Shown: positions 19,328 through 31,144, counted from the stretch's first letter. The stretch: DNA of 64,000 bases from Oopsacas minuta (GCA_024704765.1 JAKMXF010000044.1:792057-856056), one strand, 5' to 3'. Notes: generated by a model not told the origin, from the sequence alone. Numbers and translations are program-made.

Positions 19328-22300
19328 CTAGATCACAGCATTGACTAGCGATGATAAATTATGTGTTACTGTCAGATACTTGTGGTATAATTGAACTGGT
19401 TGATTCATTTTGTTGTGTACCTTCTTCATTAGAAGATTTCTATATAAAAAGGATACGTCATAGAAGCAAGTCCATGGCCTACTAAATACACGGCCGTAGA
19501 TGTCACCGGATTCTCTAAAAATAGAAGGCTGATTTAGTTTTCAATTTTAAGACAAAGTAACGATCGTAACAATTGCTAATTATACTTTTTCTAGGAGTTC
19601 CGTATATGGGGAATCGATTGAGACTATTTAGCAAGTTCTCACGGCTATCTTTCACGTGGTTTAGGCTGTTTTAAAATTCTGACAGAATTATATATAATTG
19701 GACACCGAATTTCGAAATTTTTGAGAATTTGTTGTAAAAATTGTAACCGTTTTAAGCTTGAGGATAGGTAAAGTTTATATCAATAATTAAATATAACTCT
19801 TACATCTTGAGTCTGTATAGCTGGAATATTCTTTGTAGCTATAGTCCCATTATGAATAAGATAGGAAACAATTTCTTGTTCTTGTAGACCTGAAGCAAAC
19901 TGAAGAGGCGTCACACCTGCAAAGGTAGGAATATTCACATCAAAGTCAAATTGCACCAACAGTCTAATTAGGTTGTAATGCTTCCCCTCAATTGCATGAT
20001 GCAATGCGGTCTTCCCACTCGTTCCATCCTATAATAATATACATCTCATAAAAATTCCGAATTAAACTAAAAACTTTGGGAAAATTTATTCCCCAATAAC
20101 TGATGGAATAACAATAAATTACATAATATCACCCAATTAGATGACACAATATTTAGGGTATTTTTACAATTACGACTGATACCAAGTTCGATTGAAAGGT
20201 ATTTCCAAATTACATCGCTAGTAATAATCATTATTAATAATAATTACGTATCCGAAAATGATATACGTATTAGCCTAATAAATATTCAGAATTTCCTAAA
20301 TTATGAGACAATACTGTGAATGAACCCAGGAATAAGAGTAAAAAATATTAGTAAATCATTTTACAGAATATTATCCAATATCCTTAACAGCAATAAACCT
20401 ACAGTAATCATATTACAGACATTTACTGTAGAGAAAGCACTGTTTACACACTAAATATCACTTACTCCAATGTTTTTCTGAGCATTATTCTGAACTAGAA
20501 GTTTAATGCATTCAATATTGTTGTTTATTGCAGCTAAGTGTAAAGGAGCAATCCCTAAAGGAAGTAGAATCGTTTATCATATATCCTATAATACAATAGA
20601 GCAATGAATATAATATGGCAAATTACATAGGAAATAGAAGTAAGCAAGTAAGAAAAGTATAAAGTATACGTTTAATTATTTGTTACACTGCAAATTAAAA
20701 TATTCATGTTTGACGTCGTACATGCTTACACAAAACAGTTCTACAAACAAACCATTGAAATTGAGCGCATCGAAGTCTGGTATTGGGCTTTTAGATTCAA
20801 ATAATGCAGTCATCGTGTGCTGATCTCCCCATTTGCAAGCCAGGTGGATACAGTTGTCTCCATTTCTGTCACTAACGTTAACATTAGCACCTGCTGCAAT
20901 TAAGTCACGTATAATTACAGGCTGATTAGTGATAACTGCTACGTGGAGAGGAGTCTGAATGATAGCAGAGATTAGTTATAGAATAAGTAACATTAATACA
21001 AATATCAAACCTGTTTTAGATGATTTTTAATATCCAATTTTAATTTCAATAAAATCAAGGTTCTTATGTACTTTTTCACCAGCTCAGACTTCTCACTCGC
21101 TATTGCCAGATGCAGATGTCTAGAATTTAATGATATAATCTATTAAATGTTTGAACTAACTATCAAAGGATTTCTATTATTAAACCTCACGGTATAAGTG
21201 CGAGAGCAATCGCTGAGGTGAACGTGAGTAAGACAGGAAATTCATTAAATATCAATATATATTACACAGCACTTATTAAAGTCTCTACTTTCTAAGAGTT
21301 GTCTAGTGCTCTAATTGTTACGGTATAGGGAATGATTCAATATTTCGCTCTCCTAACAGTATGCCATTGAATCAGAATACTAGTATATGAAGTTTACATG
21401 AGTAGTTACAAATCAAGGTGTAACTAACTTGTATTTACGCATTATAATTACTGAAATTACTGGAGTCAGTCACATAAAAAGCGGAATTCCGTACAATAAT
21501 TTACAAAAGATAAAAATTAGCCAAAAAGTTAAACAATTCGTGAAACGTAAAACTAAATTAAAAACTCACGTGTCGCCATCCTCATCTGGAGTAATAATAT
21601 TCATGGCTGTAGCCTTTTGATAGAGCAACTGGTTTAAACGCAAAATCCGATCTAACCCACTTCTAGCAAGTTGATGAGTAAGAGATCTACTCGTGGAAAG
21701 GAAATTCAAATTGCTTGGTAATTTACAACATAGTTTACTAATAATATAATTAATAGATGTTATAATTATAATAGCTCATTTTACCCAGAGATGAATTCAA
21801 ACTGCTAATTTAATGTGTCAGGTTAGATCACTGAATCGGTCACAAAAAATAAACTCGTTTGTAAGGCAAAAAGCTTAATAATTTTCCATTACTTACGTAT
21901 TAGAGCTTGACGTAGAAGATGGTGTAGAGCTGTTAGAAATACTCCCACTCTGTATCCCCGAGTCAGTAGAAAAAGTAGAATTAGATGAACTATGCACTGT
22001 AGTATTAGATAAGTTTGTTGCTATCTAAAAATATAATGTGTGGAAAATCACTGGGGTTGAATAATATTACACCATTATATGTGTATAAAACAGGCTTGGG
22101 CCGGGTCATGATTTCCTGACCCGGTAGACCAGGTTGAAACCTCTGACCCGGTGACCCGGTTATGTTAATTGACCAGGTTTTCAAAACAACAATTTTCTAT
22201 ATTCATGCGATTTCATAATGATTAGATTTTACTAAGTTTGAATATCCAGGGAGATTTGTAGAAGGGGTTGATAAGTCTGAACAAGGTACAGTGTTTTAAA

Positions 22301-23536
22301 ATTCATGAAAATGAAACGTCTAACTAATATTGACTGAATCTTTATGATTTTACAAACCGATATAATTGAATTATCTATAAGGATATAAACCGGGTCAAGT
22401 CAAGATCAGTGACCCGGTTCAGACCCGAAATTTATTGAAAATAGTGACCCAGCCCAAGCCTGGTATAAAATATGCAATAATCATATTGTTTACCCCACTA
22501 GAGGAGCTCTGTAGTAAAGGCTTGTGAGATATTTCAGGATCAGGAAGAGAAGATTTAAGAGATTTAGCAGGTGGCGTAAGACTACCCTCATCGTCATCAT
22601 CTAATCTTCTTTTTCTTGAATTGACAGCGCGAGATGGTTGAGAGTCAATCCCAGTAGCTTCTCTGTTTTGTATACTCACTTTTTCACTCTCATTTGCTAG
22701 GAGGGCAGCTATTGAAAAATCCTAGAAAATAATATATAAAATAATAATTATGATAAGAACATACGAGATTGTAATATAATACGATACAAAGGAATTGTAT
22801 TCTCAGCTAGACTGCCCTAAATAAAAAATTAGCTGATTCTGAGCATGGAAGTGAAGCCTCTTTCACAGAAACGATGAGCCCTATAATTTAATAAGGAAAA
22901 TACAACCTTAATAGCGAGATAGTGAACTAGTAAAATGTAAATATTTCATTATTCAGCATGCAAGCATTAATTTAAATCAGAAACATATGTAATTGTATAT
23001 TATCATGCCTTCTTTCTTTTTGAGGCCCGTGTGACCGTCTGAGGAAGGGGAGATATTTCAGATGTATGGGGGTCATGGACATTGTTTAGGGAATGACAAT
23101 CTGTAGACAAAGTTGTTCTAGTACTCGTAGGAACAACAGTAGTTCTGTAAAGAGGATTGGAAAGGGATAGGATGGAAGAGGGGTAAGAGAAGTTCAGCCG
23201 CGGAATGAAATAAGAAGTAGGAGTATTTGTTAACTGAGTGGAGATCAAGGGTGCTGCCAGGTACTGTAAAGGAAGGAATATATCAATTTGGAGAAAAAAA
23301 TGAAGTATTTAGGGAACTCACCACATTCTTTGACGGATCCAAGTAAGGAGGAGAAAGGCTTGAAATAATAGGTCTTGGAAAGAAGGGTGACAAAGGGAAA
23401 TTGGGGAGAATGCTAAAAGAATGTAAAATGAATGATACCAAACTTAAATACATAGTATAATAAGTGGAAGTGTAATTCACCTTGCGGAAATTTGAGCCTC
23501 AAACGGCAACCTATAATTGTCACTAATATTATCCAT
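19328..23536 (-). CDS. IkB/BCL3-like ankyrin-repeat protein, 11 exons
   Basis: I assembled 11 exons with consistent phase: 23536-23481, 23412-23322, 23263-23009, 22721-22494, 22024-21897, 21737-21570, 21119-21011, 20954-20753, 20554-20466, 20028-19804 and 19528-19328, giving 583 residues. All introns are GT-AG except intron 3, which needs a GC donor (or a weak in-phase GT a little upstream). Six ankyrin repeats span about residues 304-515 (DGDTHLHLAIA, QTPLHVAVITNQP, NGDNCIHLACKWGD, NGIAPLHLAA, SGKTALHHAIEGKH, AGVTPLQFASG). Their order and the LDIKNH phrase resemble nuclear IkB proteins (IkB-zeta, BCL3) and the p105/p100 C-terminus. The N-terminal half is Ser/Pro-rich, with basic patches (SKRKK ~134, RKRR ~170) and a DSGIQS motif (231-236) like the IkB degron. 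No Rel homology domain. It probably modulates NF-kB. Confidence 0.82.
21947..21964 (-). other. DSGIQS phosphodegron-like motif in the IkB-like protein
   Basis: The six codons in exon 5 encode DSGIQS, fitting the DSGxxS beta-TrCP recognition motif that IkB kinases phosphorylate in IkB-alpha and IkB-beta. It sits in a Ser/Thr-rich, probably disordered segment about 70 residues before the first ankyrin repeat, the same relative position as in classical IkB proteins. Function is inferred from motif and context. Confidence 0.6.
22091..22462. mobile_element. hAT-type MITE in intron 4 of the IkB-like gene
   Basis: A 372-bp element with inverted ends CAGGCTTGGGCCGGGTCA and (reverse complement of the right end) CAGGCTTGGGCTGGGTCA. 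It is flanked by an exact 8-bp direct repeat GTATAAAA (22083-22090 and 22463-22470), the target-duplication length of hAT transposons. The interior has repeated GACCCGG blocks near both ends and no ORF. Confidence 0.85.
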
Positions 23537-24822
23537 TTAAGTAACTATATTGTCATGTGGGGATACACAAGGTATTTAAGCTTTCGATGTTAGATTACTA
23601 ACCACATTTAGTGCTAACTGTTATGTTTATGTCATGGTAAGCATGCTATGCTTTACACAAGTTATTGCTATGCAAACAATTAATATATCGATTCTCTTAG
23701 TAGTGGACGAAAAGTCGTGAACTGGAGCTAGAATAGCACAAAGGCTCAAGCACGAAGATGATAAAATTACAGATCAACATTCTTTTCGGAAAGCTAACAA
23801 CACTCTATAGCTATTGATGGGTGAGCAACGGTAACAAGCAATGTGCAGAACATCCTCAATGTATTACAGACATTGCAAAATATTTGATCTAACTTAAATT
23901 TTCTTAGTGTTCAAAAGATTTAGAGGACTCAAAGATTCATTTCCAAAATTAGCAATATGGATGGCTTTAAGATGAATCACCTCTTCTCCTAAATCGTTTT
24001 GGGGAAATATAATCAGGATACTTCTTTCCAAAGACTGGGTTTCTAGGAAGGATTAAATAACAAAGTTATTACTCTGCCCAGCGATGTCTTTATTTTCCCC
24101 TTTAGATGTCTACTTAATGCAGCCAATAAAGCCCATGCATACCTTCACAGACAGAATTTCTCGGGCCCCGGGGTAATTACCCCGCCTCTCGACGGCCCTG
24201 TATCCAACTATTGCCTATATGTCAACTTGTACACATGTTCATGGATCAAACAAAAAGTATAATATAGTAGCTGTAGTAACAGTCAATCTTTGAAATGAAT
24301 TAATATAAAGTAGTATAATGTATGTTAGGCCTATAATTTATGATTAAAATTATGCCAGATTATGATTAATTTATATTTTTTTGAGTGATTATATAATATA
24401 ACAATAATATTTGCAAATTGGGACGAAAGAAAGTATGTAAAGAAATTACATTTCAATTACTTATACTAGTTCGTTTATTCCTGAGAGAGCCCTGACCCAC
24501 TAAACTGAAGTATAATCGGCACAGTAAAATAATTGAGTCGAAAATAAATATAAAAAGCAAAAGCTTGTTCAGTCGTCTCTACATTGTTTGAGGATCGCAT
24601 AAATGCTACGTACTTGTAAATAAATACAGAGATTAAATTGAAATAGTTAGATCAAACTATAACAGTAAATAGACCAGTACACAGAGGTGTCAAGCATGAA
24701 ATATTTAAAACTAAGTTGTAATTAGTCAGTAGAATTAAAGAATAATCCTAAGTAAGTAATCGGGTAGTTTTTGCCGAGAAGAGGGCAAGCAGGATTTGTT
24801 TTGAAAATTAGTAATACATTAA
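23537..24822. other. intergenic, no gene seen
   Basis: The largest gap inside the minus-strand block. A GC-rich island near 24170-24205 (GGGCCCCGGGG...CCCCGCC) looks like a repeat relic. Otherwise AT-rich without recognisable coding sequence; the promoter of the IkB-like gene should lie near 23540-23800. Confidence 0.5.
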
Positions 24823-25752
24823 TTATTTGTCATTTCGCTGGGGGAACATCTGATCGTCAGACTTTGCACTCTGATCCACTACCCATTGATGAGTTAACGC
24901 ATTGTCTAAAGGTAGCCGTTTAGTTGGATCTATGACGAGGAGAAGAGATATGAAATTGCGTGCACCCTCAGAGACATGGGGAGGAAAGTTAAAACTACAG
25001 GTGGTTATACGCGTGTATGTACTCTGCTGGTCTTCACTCTCAAAAGGAGGATAACCACAGAGGAATTCGTAGCAGAGCACCCCAAGACTCCAGAGGTCTA
25101 CACTCTTGTCGTGTGGTTTAGAGTTTATCATTTCAGGAGGTAGATAGTCAAGAGTTCCACAAAGAGTAGTACGGCGAGATGTTGGAGCGTGTACTGACCA
25201 TCCAAAGTCAGCAATCTTTATATTCCCAAAGAAATCCAGAAGAAGATTCTCTGGTTTGATATCTCTGTGAATAACTGCCTTGCTGTGACAGTAGTTAAGA
25301 GCATCTGCTATTTGCCGGATATACTTTGCACTAATAGGTTCAGAGAAAGTTCGTTGAGCACGAAGTTGCTTGTATAGCTCACCTCTAGGAGCATACTCAA
25401 GTATCAAGTACACTCTTCTGTCGTCATAGAAGTACCCGTATAAACGGAGAATGTTAGGATGACGTAGATGTGCCTGAATCTCAACTTCACGTCGCAGCTG
25501 GTGTTCTACTCCTCCCTTCTGTAATTGAGATTTGAAGAGTACCTTCAGGGCGATTATATACTTGCTCTTTTTCTCACGAGCTAGAAACACGTTTCCAAAC
25601 TTACCTTTCCCAAGTGGCTTCCCGATTTCGAAATCATCGATAGACCAATGAGATTTGTTAGTATTGTCAACAGGATGTGATAGATCAGGCTTGGCAGGGT
25701 GTGATGAGTCATGACATATTGGTTGTTGGTAGGTAGCATTAGATTCAGCCAT
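24823..25752 (-). CDS. Aurora-type Ser/Thr protein kinase
   Basis: A single-exon protein of 309 residues, nearly all kinase domain (about residues 38-292) after a short N-terminal tail. Aurora kinases phosphorylate targets at centrosomes, centromeres and the midzone during mitosis. Catalytic features are complete: glycine loop [11 protein letters not shown], Lys in [40 protein letters not shown] with the Aurora T-loop threonine, then DYLPPEM. The short N-terminus resembles Aurora B, but A and B/C diverged within animals, so orthology cannot be fixed from this alone. A pyrimidine-rich stretch ending in AG directly precedes the ATG on the minus strand, so a 5' UTR intron is possible. Confidence 0.95.
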   Translation of the reverse strand: MAESNATYQQPICHDSSHPAKPDLSHPVDNTNKSHWSIDDFEIGKPLGKGKFGNVFLAREKKSKYIIALKVLFKSQLQKGGVEHQLRREVEIQAHLRHPNILRLYGYFYDDRRVYLILEYAPRGELYKQLRAQRTFSEPISAKYIRQIADALNYCHSKAVIHRDIKPENLLLDFFGNIKIADFGWSVHAPTSRRTTLCGTLDYLPPEMINSKPHDKSVDLWSLGVLCYEFLCGYPPFESEDQQSTYTRITTCSFNFPPHVSEGARNFISLLLVIDPTKRLPLDNALTHQWVVDQSAKSDDQMFPQRNDK

Positions 25753-25974
25753 TGCTAATTGAAAGAATTACAATTAGATATAAAATAAAGTGATATAAAA
25801 AGAATTGAGGTGTAACAGCTACAAACTCCACTCCAGATTATATTTCAAATTCAGTATTCAAATTGAAAGTTTCGATTTGTATAAATATATTTAATAATGG
25901 TTAGAGATAGAGTTCAGTGCAGTGTGTAATAATAAGTCAATGGTAACCAAATTTTTCGATACATACGTGGTTAA

Positions 25975-27087
25975 TCAGGATGGCAGCTTATTATTAGATT
26001 CTATATATTTGAGGAACCATTGTACAATATTAAACGCAGCAGCACTAGGAGGGAGACGACTTGTACTCACATCAGCTGACATTCTCCGGGTTTGTTCTTG
26101 TAACAATTGTGATGACGTAATTAACTCAGACAGGTATTGGTGTAGATGAGATTGCATGAGATTTATCCGTTGTTCACCACGTTTCTGTTCTAACCAAGAA
26201 TCTTGTCCGATTAACTCCCAGAACTCTAAAACACGTCCCCAAACAGTGTCTACTCCTCTGTCCTCCTTGCTGGAGACAAGGAGAGAGGGAGGCTTCCAAC
26301 TAGAAAGTTTTGGTTTTAAAATCTTAAGAGCAGCTAGATATTCAGACTTAAGCTTCCTAGCAGCTGGTAATAGCTGTCCATCAGCTTTATTCACTACTAT
26401 TATATCTGCCATTTCCATTATTCCTTTTTTTAATCCCTGCAAGTCATCTCCTCCTCCGGGAGGGAGTACTAACACGAAACAGTCTGTTATCTGAGATACG
26501 GCTACATCTGATTGTCCTGCTCCTACTGTCTCAACAAGTATGACGTCATAGCCAGCTGCTTCACAGAGGGTGATAGCTGAGTGAGAAGTAGCTGTCACTC
26601 CTCCCAGAGTTCCAGATGAAGGTGAGGGACGAATATACGCATTAGGATGTTTTGAAAGACGCGCCATTCTAGTTTTATCTCCGAGAAGAGCGCCTAAAGT
26701 TTGTTGAGAAGAAGGATCTACAGCTAGCACAGCAACTCTGTGTCCCTGATTAACTAAATGCATGCCTAAGCTGTCTATAAAGGTTGATTTTCCAGCACCA
26801 GGAGGTCCGGACAATCCGATACGCATGGATAAGTCTCTTATGTTAAGATGGTCTTGTAACAGAGAGAGTAGGAGATTAGCTTGCATCTGTTTACGAGGAC
26901 TACGTGACTCAATCAGTGTTATCCCCTCAGATAGAAATCTCCGGTCTTTTCCTATTATCCCATCAAATAGAGTATTAACTCTGTCTCTATCTGATTGTCT
27001 CAATTCATTTTGAAAAAAGGAGTGTATATTTGTAAAACATCTAACCAGAAGTGGACCGGTTTGAAACAATTTTCGTACTGCAATCAT
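25975..27087 (-). CDS. MMAA: MMAA/MeaB-type G-protein chaperone of methylmalonyl-CoA mutase
   Basis: A single-exon protein of 370 residues. MMAA is a mitochondrial GTPase that gates cobalamin transfer to methylmalonyl-CoA mutase and protects that enzyme. GTPase motifs are intact: Walker A GPPGAGKSTFIDSLG (about residues 93-107), VDPSSQQTLGALLGDKTRM (switch region), ILVETVGAGQSDVAVSQITD and the base-recognition VNKADG. The N-terminus (MIAVRKLFQTGPLLVRCFTN) has the Arg/hydrophobic pattern of a mitochondrial presequence. The C-terminal dimerisation arm is present. Confidence 0.95.
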   Translation of the reverse strand: MIAVRKLFQTGPLLVRCFTNIHSFFQNELRQSDRDRVNTLFDGIIGKDRRFLSEGITLIESRSPRKQMQANLLLSLLQDHLNIRDLSMRIGLSGPPGAGKSTFIDSLGMHLVNQGHRVAVLAVDPSSQQTLGALLGDKTRMARLSKHPNAYIRPSPSSGTLGGVTATSHSAITLCEAAGYDVILVETVGAGQSDVAVSQITDCFVLVLPPGGGDDLQGLKKGIMEMADIIVVNKADGQLLPAARKLKSEYLAALKILKPKLSSWKPPSLLVSSKEDRGVDTVWGRVLEFWELIGQDSWLEQKRGEQRINLMQSHLHQYLSELITSSQLLQEQTRRMSADVSTSRLPPSAAAFNIVQWFLKYIESNNKLPS

Positions 27088-27235
27088 ACTTACATATTTA
27101 TGAAAATGAATTTATTATTATGAGAAATAAACAAAATATTCTAACACTGTCTACTTTCAAAAGCTAAGAGCTAATAAGTTACGTAATATTATTAATTTTA
27201 AGCACTACAGATTTATAACAATAATAGATAATAGT

Positions 27236-28048
27236 TTAACAAAAAACTGATATAACTCCTGTAATGAGAGTACCAAGTAGAAATAGAGATGTCTCAGAAA
27301 TGAAAGAACGTGATTTACTCCTGCTAGACTCATTGAGTATCTCAGGCAGACATGAAGCACACACGATGTAGAAGAACCCACCTGTGATTGCAGATAGAAT
27401 GAAGAGTGTATCTTCAGTTAGAAATTCCTGTGAAAATAATCCTATAGCGACCCCTGAAATCCCACCAATACTTGTCAATAATTGTAATTTTAGTGCCGTG
27501 TTTAAACTGAATCCAGATTGCAGAAGAATGGAGAAGTCACCAATTTCATGAGGTATCTCGTGAATTATTATTACACAGGTAGTTATAATACCATTTCTAA
27601 TGCCATTCGAATAACTAGTAGTAATAGATAACGCGTGTACGAAGTTATCCATAATATTAGCAAATACGTTAAGATATCCTATTGTAGAAAAACTATCTCC
27701 TTCTCCGCCATTAGTATCTTCTGGTGCTGACATAATGAGGGAGAACAGTTTATCACCGAGGAGAAATACTATGAACCCTCCCAGACAAACCTTTGCTATC
27801 CACTTTAGACTGTACTCATCCATTTGATCTTGTGATAGAGCAATCCTCCAAATCTCAGGGAGAAGATGCAGGAATATCTCGGATACGAGACAACCAGTAG
27901 CGAAGTACATTGCAAGGAGTTTGAGTGAAACAAACCCGTCATTATTACTATGTTTGATAATATACTTATAAGGAAAGAATGGTAGAATACCGCAGCAACC
28001 TACTAGTGCTGTTGATAGAAATGGATACAAAAAACGGTTCACGTCCAT
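27236..28048 (-). CDS. ZIP-family zinc transporter, ZIP13-like
   Basis: A single-exon protein of 270 residues with about seven or eight hydrophobic segments. ZIP (SLC39) proteins move zinc into the cytosol; ZIP13 and ZIP7 act at ER, Golgi or vesicle membranes. The metal-site helices are visible: NIMDNFVHALSITTSYSNG (TM4 type, DNFxHxL as in ZIP13) and HEIPHEIGDFSILLQSGFS (TM5 HExPHExGDF signature of the LIV-1 group). There is a short cytoplasmic loop with EDTNGGEGD but no His-rich loop. It is shorter than human ZIP13 (about 370), lacking most of the N-terminal extension. Confidence 0.88.
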   Translation of the reverse strand: MDVNRFLYPFLSTALVGCCGILPFFPYKYIIKHSNNDGFVSLKLLAMYFATGCLVSEIFLHLLPEIWRIALSQDQMDEYSLKWIAKVCLGGFIVFLLGDKLFSLIMSAPEDTNGGEGDSFSTIGYLNVFANIMDNFVHALSITTSYSNGIRNGIITTCVIIIHEIPHEIGDFSILLQSGFSLNTALKLQLLTSIGGISGVAIGLFSQEFLTEDTLFILSAITGGFFYIVCASCLPEILNESSRSKSRSFISETSLFLLGTLITGVISVFC

Positions 28049-29217
28049 ATCGATATATCAGGGGCGTCGAATAGAAGTTGTTATTGGACTAATGTATTGA
28101 ATATTCAAGGATATGGTGGATTGCCTTTAGATAAATGTATCACCAGAATTATATTGCAGATTAAAGTATCAGTTACAGGAAATTCCCTACTAAGCCTTAT
28201 AAGGTCACAAGAGTTGTGTTATCAAAAAGTAAAGATAATATATTGAGGGTAACACAGTGCAGAGAAGTTATGAGGAAGTAACAATGTCGACATTTTTATC
28301 TAGTCTTACACACATAATTTTGTTGTTTAGAATAAGCATCTTCGAATATGGTTCTAAAGTACAGTAGTAATATGTAAGCATGGTAATCAAAACAAATATT
28401 CTGTTATCCCACAGCAATAAACTACACCTGCGTACTCTTGTCGTAACAGATTAGAAAGGAATATTCAGGAATGCATAATATTAGGCATTAATTACAATCT
28501 AATTATGAATAGGTGGAAAATTGATCATGGAGGGGAAAGTTCTTACTTTGAGCATACGAAGCACATAATTGCATAGTAATACTATTATTATTTTTGATAA
28601 TTCTACAGAAAGTAAATCTTGTGTGTGTATAGGGATTATCCCAAATTAATAAGATAATATTAAGAAGAGTTTAACCATAACCTTGCCATAATGATATAAG
28701 CTTTCCAAAAAAGTAATTTAATATGGAATAACTAATAAATAATTCTGTATATACCATTTATATGACATTGCTATTACTGAAAAGATTATTAAGATTTTCG
28801 TTATTTAGGCTAAAATAGATGAGTAACGCAGAAATAAATATCCTGAATAAATTACTAGAAGTAATAATCGATATCTACCGCATGGGCGTTGTAAATTTTC
28901 GTCTGCTCTCCGTCCGCAGGGAAGCTACAATTCAAGGACAGATTGGGCCATGATTTAACACTAAAACATTATTTTCAGTAGTGGAGAGCTGGGAATCGAG
29001 ACATCAAACAATTTTTCGATTGTATATGATGAAAGTTAGATAATATGTACCTACGTCTACAAGATACAATTACAGCAATAAAATACCACATTACGAATTA
29101 TAATCATTCACGATCACGGTTTATTGAGCCGTTTGACAGGAACATAATTCCAAAGGTCTAAATAGGTGATGATAAAGTAATGCAATTAACGAGAATCTAG
29201 TAAAACATTGTCATATA
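28049..29217. other. intergenic, no gene seen
   Basis: AT-rich sequence upstream of the ZIP13-like gene. No ORF, RNA gene or repeat that I can name. The region 28900-28935 is locally GC-richer without an evident pattern. Confidence 0.5.
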
Positions 29218-29713
29218 TCTATAATAGTAAATCTCAATTAATGTGTGTATGTGTGTCTTTCTGTCTGTCACGCTCCCATATAGAAAACATAGGTTCAGTT
29301 CATAAAGTCCAGAACCAATTATTACACAACATAACAACAACAAAACAACATTGTACTGAGGTAATCGAGTATATCGAGCATGACTCCGAACATGATATTG
29401 TAAAACATCATAATGTGAATATTTGTTTACTTTTAGGTACATAAGGTAAGCAAATTCAAATTCGTAGTAGATTCATACTTTCAACGGCTATACTGGATTA
29501 ATCGAGAATGCTGAGTCCAAATATGATATTGCAAACAACATTTCATAAATATCTGTTCACTTTTGGGGACATAAAGTAAGCAGATTTAAAGATCATAGCA
29601 CTATCATGTTGGCCACGGTTAAGATTATGAGTTTATGTACTCGAGGGCTATAGGCCTGAGTGCGGGCACGAAGTGATCGCAACCGCGTAACACGAGCAAG
29701 CGAAGCGCGCTAG
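29218..29713 (+). mobile_element. non-autonomous Helitron-like element, copy A
   Basis: A 496-bp element that begins TCTATAATAGTAAATCTCAA directly after an A and ends GCGAAGCGCGCTAG directly before a T. This is the A/T insertion with 5'-TC and CTAG-3' ends of Helitrons. GC-rich self-complementary bases (GCGAAGCGC) lie just before the 3' end. A GTGTGTATGTGTGTCT tract follows the 5' end as in many Helitron families. The centre has two diverged direct repeats of about 120 bp, each carrying TAATCGAG and TTTACTTTTAGG/TTCACTTTTGGG. No coding capacity. Confidence 0.7.
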
Positions 29714-29874
29714 TTTAGTTTAATATCTAGAGCTATACTAGGGCGTAGGTAGGGGGCAAATGGAATAGTGGCCGCCCCACTTTTAGCTTTAACAGGAACG
29801 ATTTGGAAGATGTTAATCAAAGAAAATTCCATATTTTAATCAACCTTTCTGATTCATAATTTAAAGAATGTAAA

Positions 29875-29990
29875 TCTATATTATTAAACCTCAATTATTG
29901 TGTGTTTGTTTGTTTTTTGTCCACTTTGTATTATAATAATAGGGGAAGATGATCTAACACAGAATGTTCGCAAGCAGCGCAGCGAGCTGA
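29875..29990 (+). mobile_element. Helitron-like element, deleted copy B
   Basis: It begins TCTATATTATTAAACCTCAA after an A, continues with the TTGTTTGTTT tract and AGGGGAAGATGATCT, and then jumps to TTCGCAAGCAGCGCAGCGAGC, matching parts of copy C at both ends. This looks like an internally deleted copy. The right boundary is approximate. Confidence 0.6.
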
Positions 29991-31142
29991 TCTTAGATAA
30001 ATAATTAAATCACAAAATATTTTAAATGTGGCAATTTTCGTCGTACTTGATTCGGCATCGTGGATAATTTACAACCTAAATACGACAAATTTTCAGGACT
30101 GTTTCATCCGGAACATGGATAAGTGGTAATATTTCATTTATTAGTCCAACTATAAAATTTCCATTTAAAATTTTACTGAACCTATGATAGGTAAAATATT
30201 CAAATATTCAGGAGTGTTGAATTAGTTAGATGCGAATATAAAGAAACCATTTGCTCCAAATTTTGGGATAAAATAATATTCTACAAGCTTAACGCATAAG
30301 GATGTAACAGTCCTAAAAATTTGGTTCAAATCCTGACTTCCCTTGACTATCCGTTGATACGAAATCTCTGAGCTGAGTTAGTACTTAGTAGTCATCATGA
30401 AATCATTTACTATAAGCATCCGTAATTACATATAGTATACTTACTTACTTAATAATTATCGCGGGTATGGATAATCCTTGAAACTCTATCATCAAAGAAT
30501 TAATCGAAATTGTAAGATGGAATGGAGAAGATGAAACTGACTAACCTCTATCAATATTGATGAAATTAATAAATTTAATTTGAAGTAAATATTATCAGCT
30601 AAAAGTGATTATCAATAACAGAAACGCTCATATATAATTAAGCGAGTAGAAAGATTAGTCTGCTAGTAATAAGTCTAGTATCAATTCGTGTCTTCATCTG
30701 AAGCAGGTAATTCTGTGTTATCAGCTGATGCTTCAGGAGAGTCTTCCTATATGAATTATATTGTTATAGAAAAGGGAAACTCCCCATACACTTATAATAC
30801 ATTTCGATATGATATCTCTGCTGAATATGAAGCATATACCCAATTATCCATATATGGTGTTATTCATGATTACGGTATAATTCTGGAGATTTCAAACAAT
30901 TTAGCCCAAAAAGGTTAACAATTATAGAGACCCCCTTATAGAGACCCCCTTATAGAGGTTACACTGCAGGGGTGGATCTAGCTTCATGCAGCCTAAAATT
31001 TCACACTATTAGAATGTATTGTAGTGACATTATGGCGACGATTGGTATAAATGAATGGATTGCCGGTACTGACCAACGTGCTGGTTAACGCGTATAGCGG
31101 TATAGGTATTGGTTTCACTGTGCCGATTATAGTATAGTATAG
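29991..31142. other. intergenic with repeat relics
   Basis: No supported gene. An ORF at 30688-30918 starts at GTG and has no domain. At 30920-30972 a tandem-like run of TTATAGAGACCCCC followed by TTATAGAGGTTACACTGCAG is a relic of a small repeat also seen at 54405-54475. Confidence 0.5.
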
Positions 31143-31144
31143 TA

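Noticed and set aside
5987..28048. Operon with trans-splicing
   Set aside because: Sequences before the start codons share no acceptor or leader-like motif; only the Aurora gene has a splice-acceptor-like AG next to its ATG.
30688..30918. 76-codon ORF rich in Ser and acidic residues
   Set aside because: It starts at GTG, has no domain and ends next to repeat relics.
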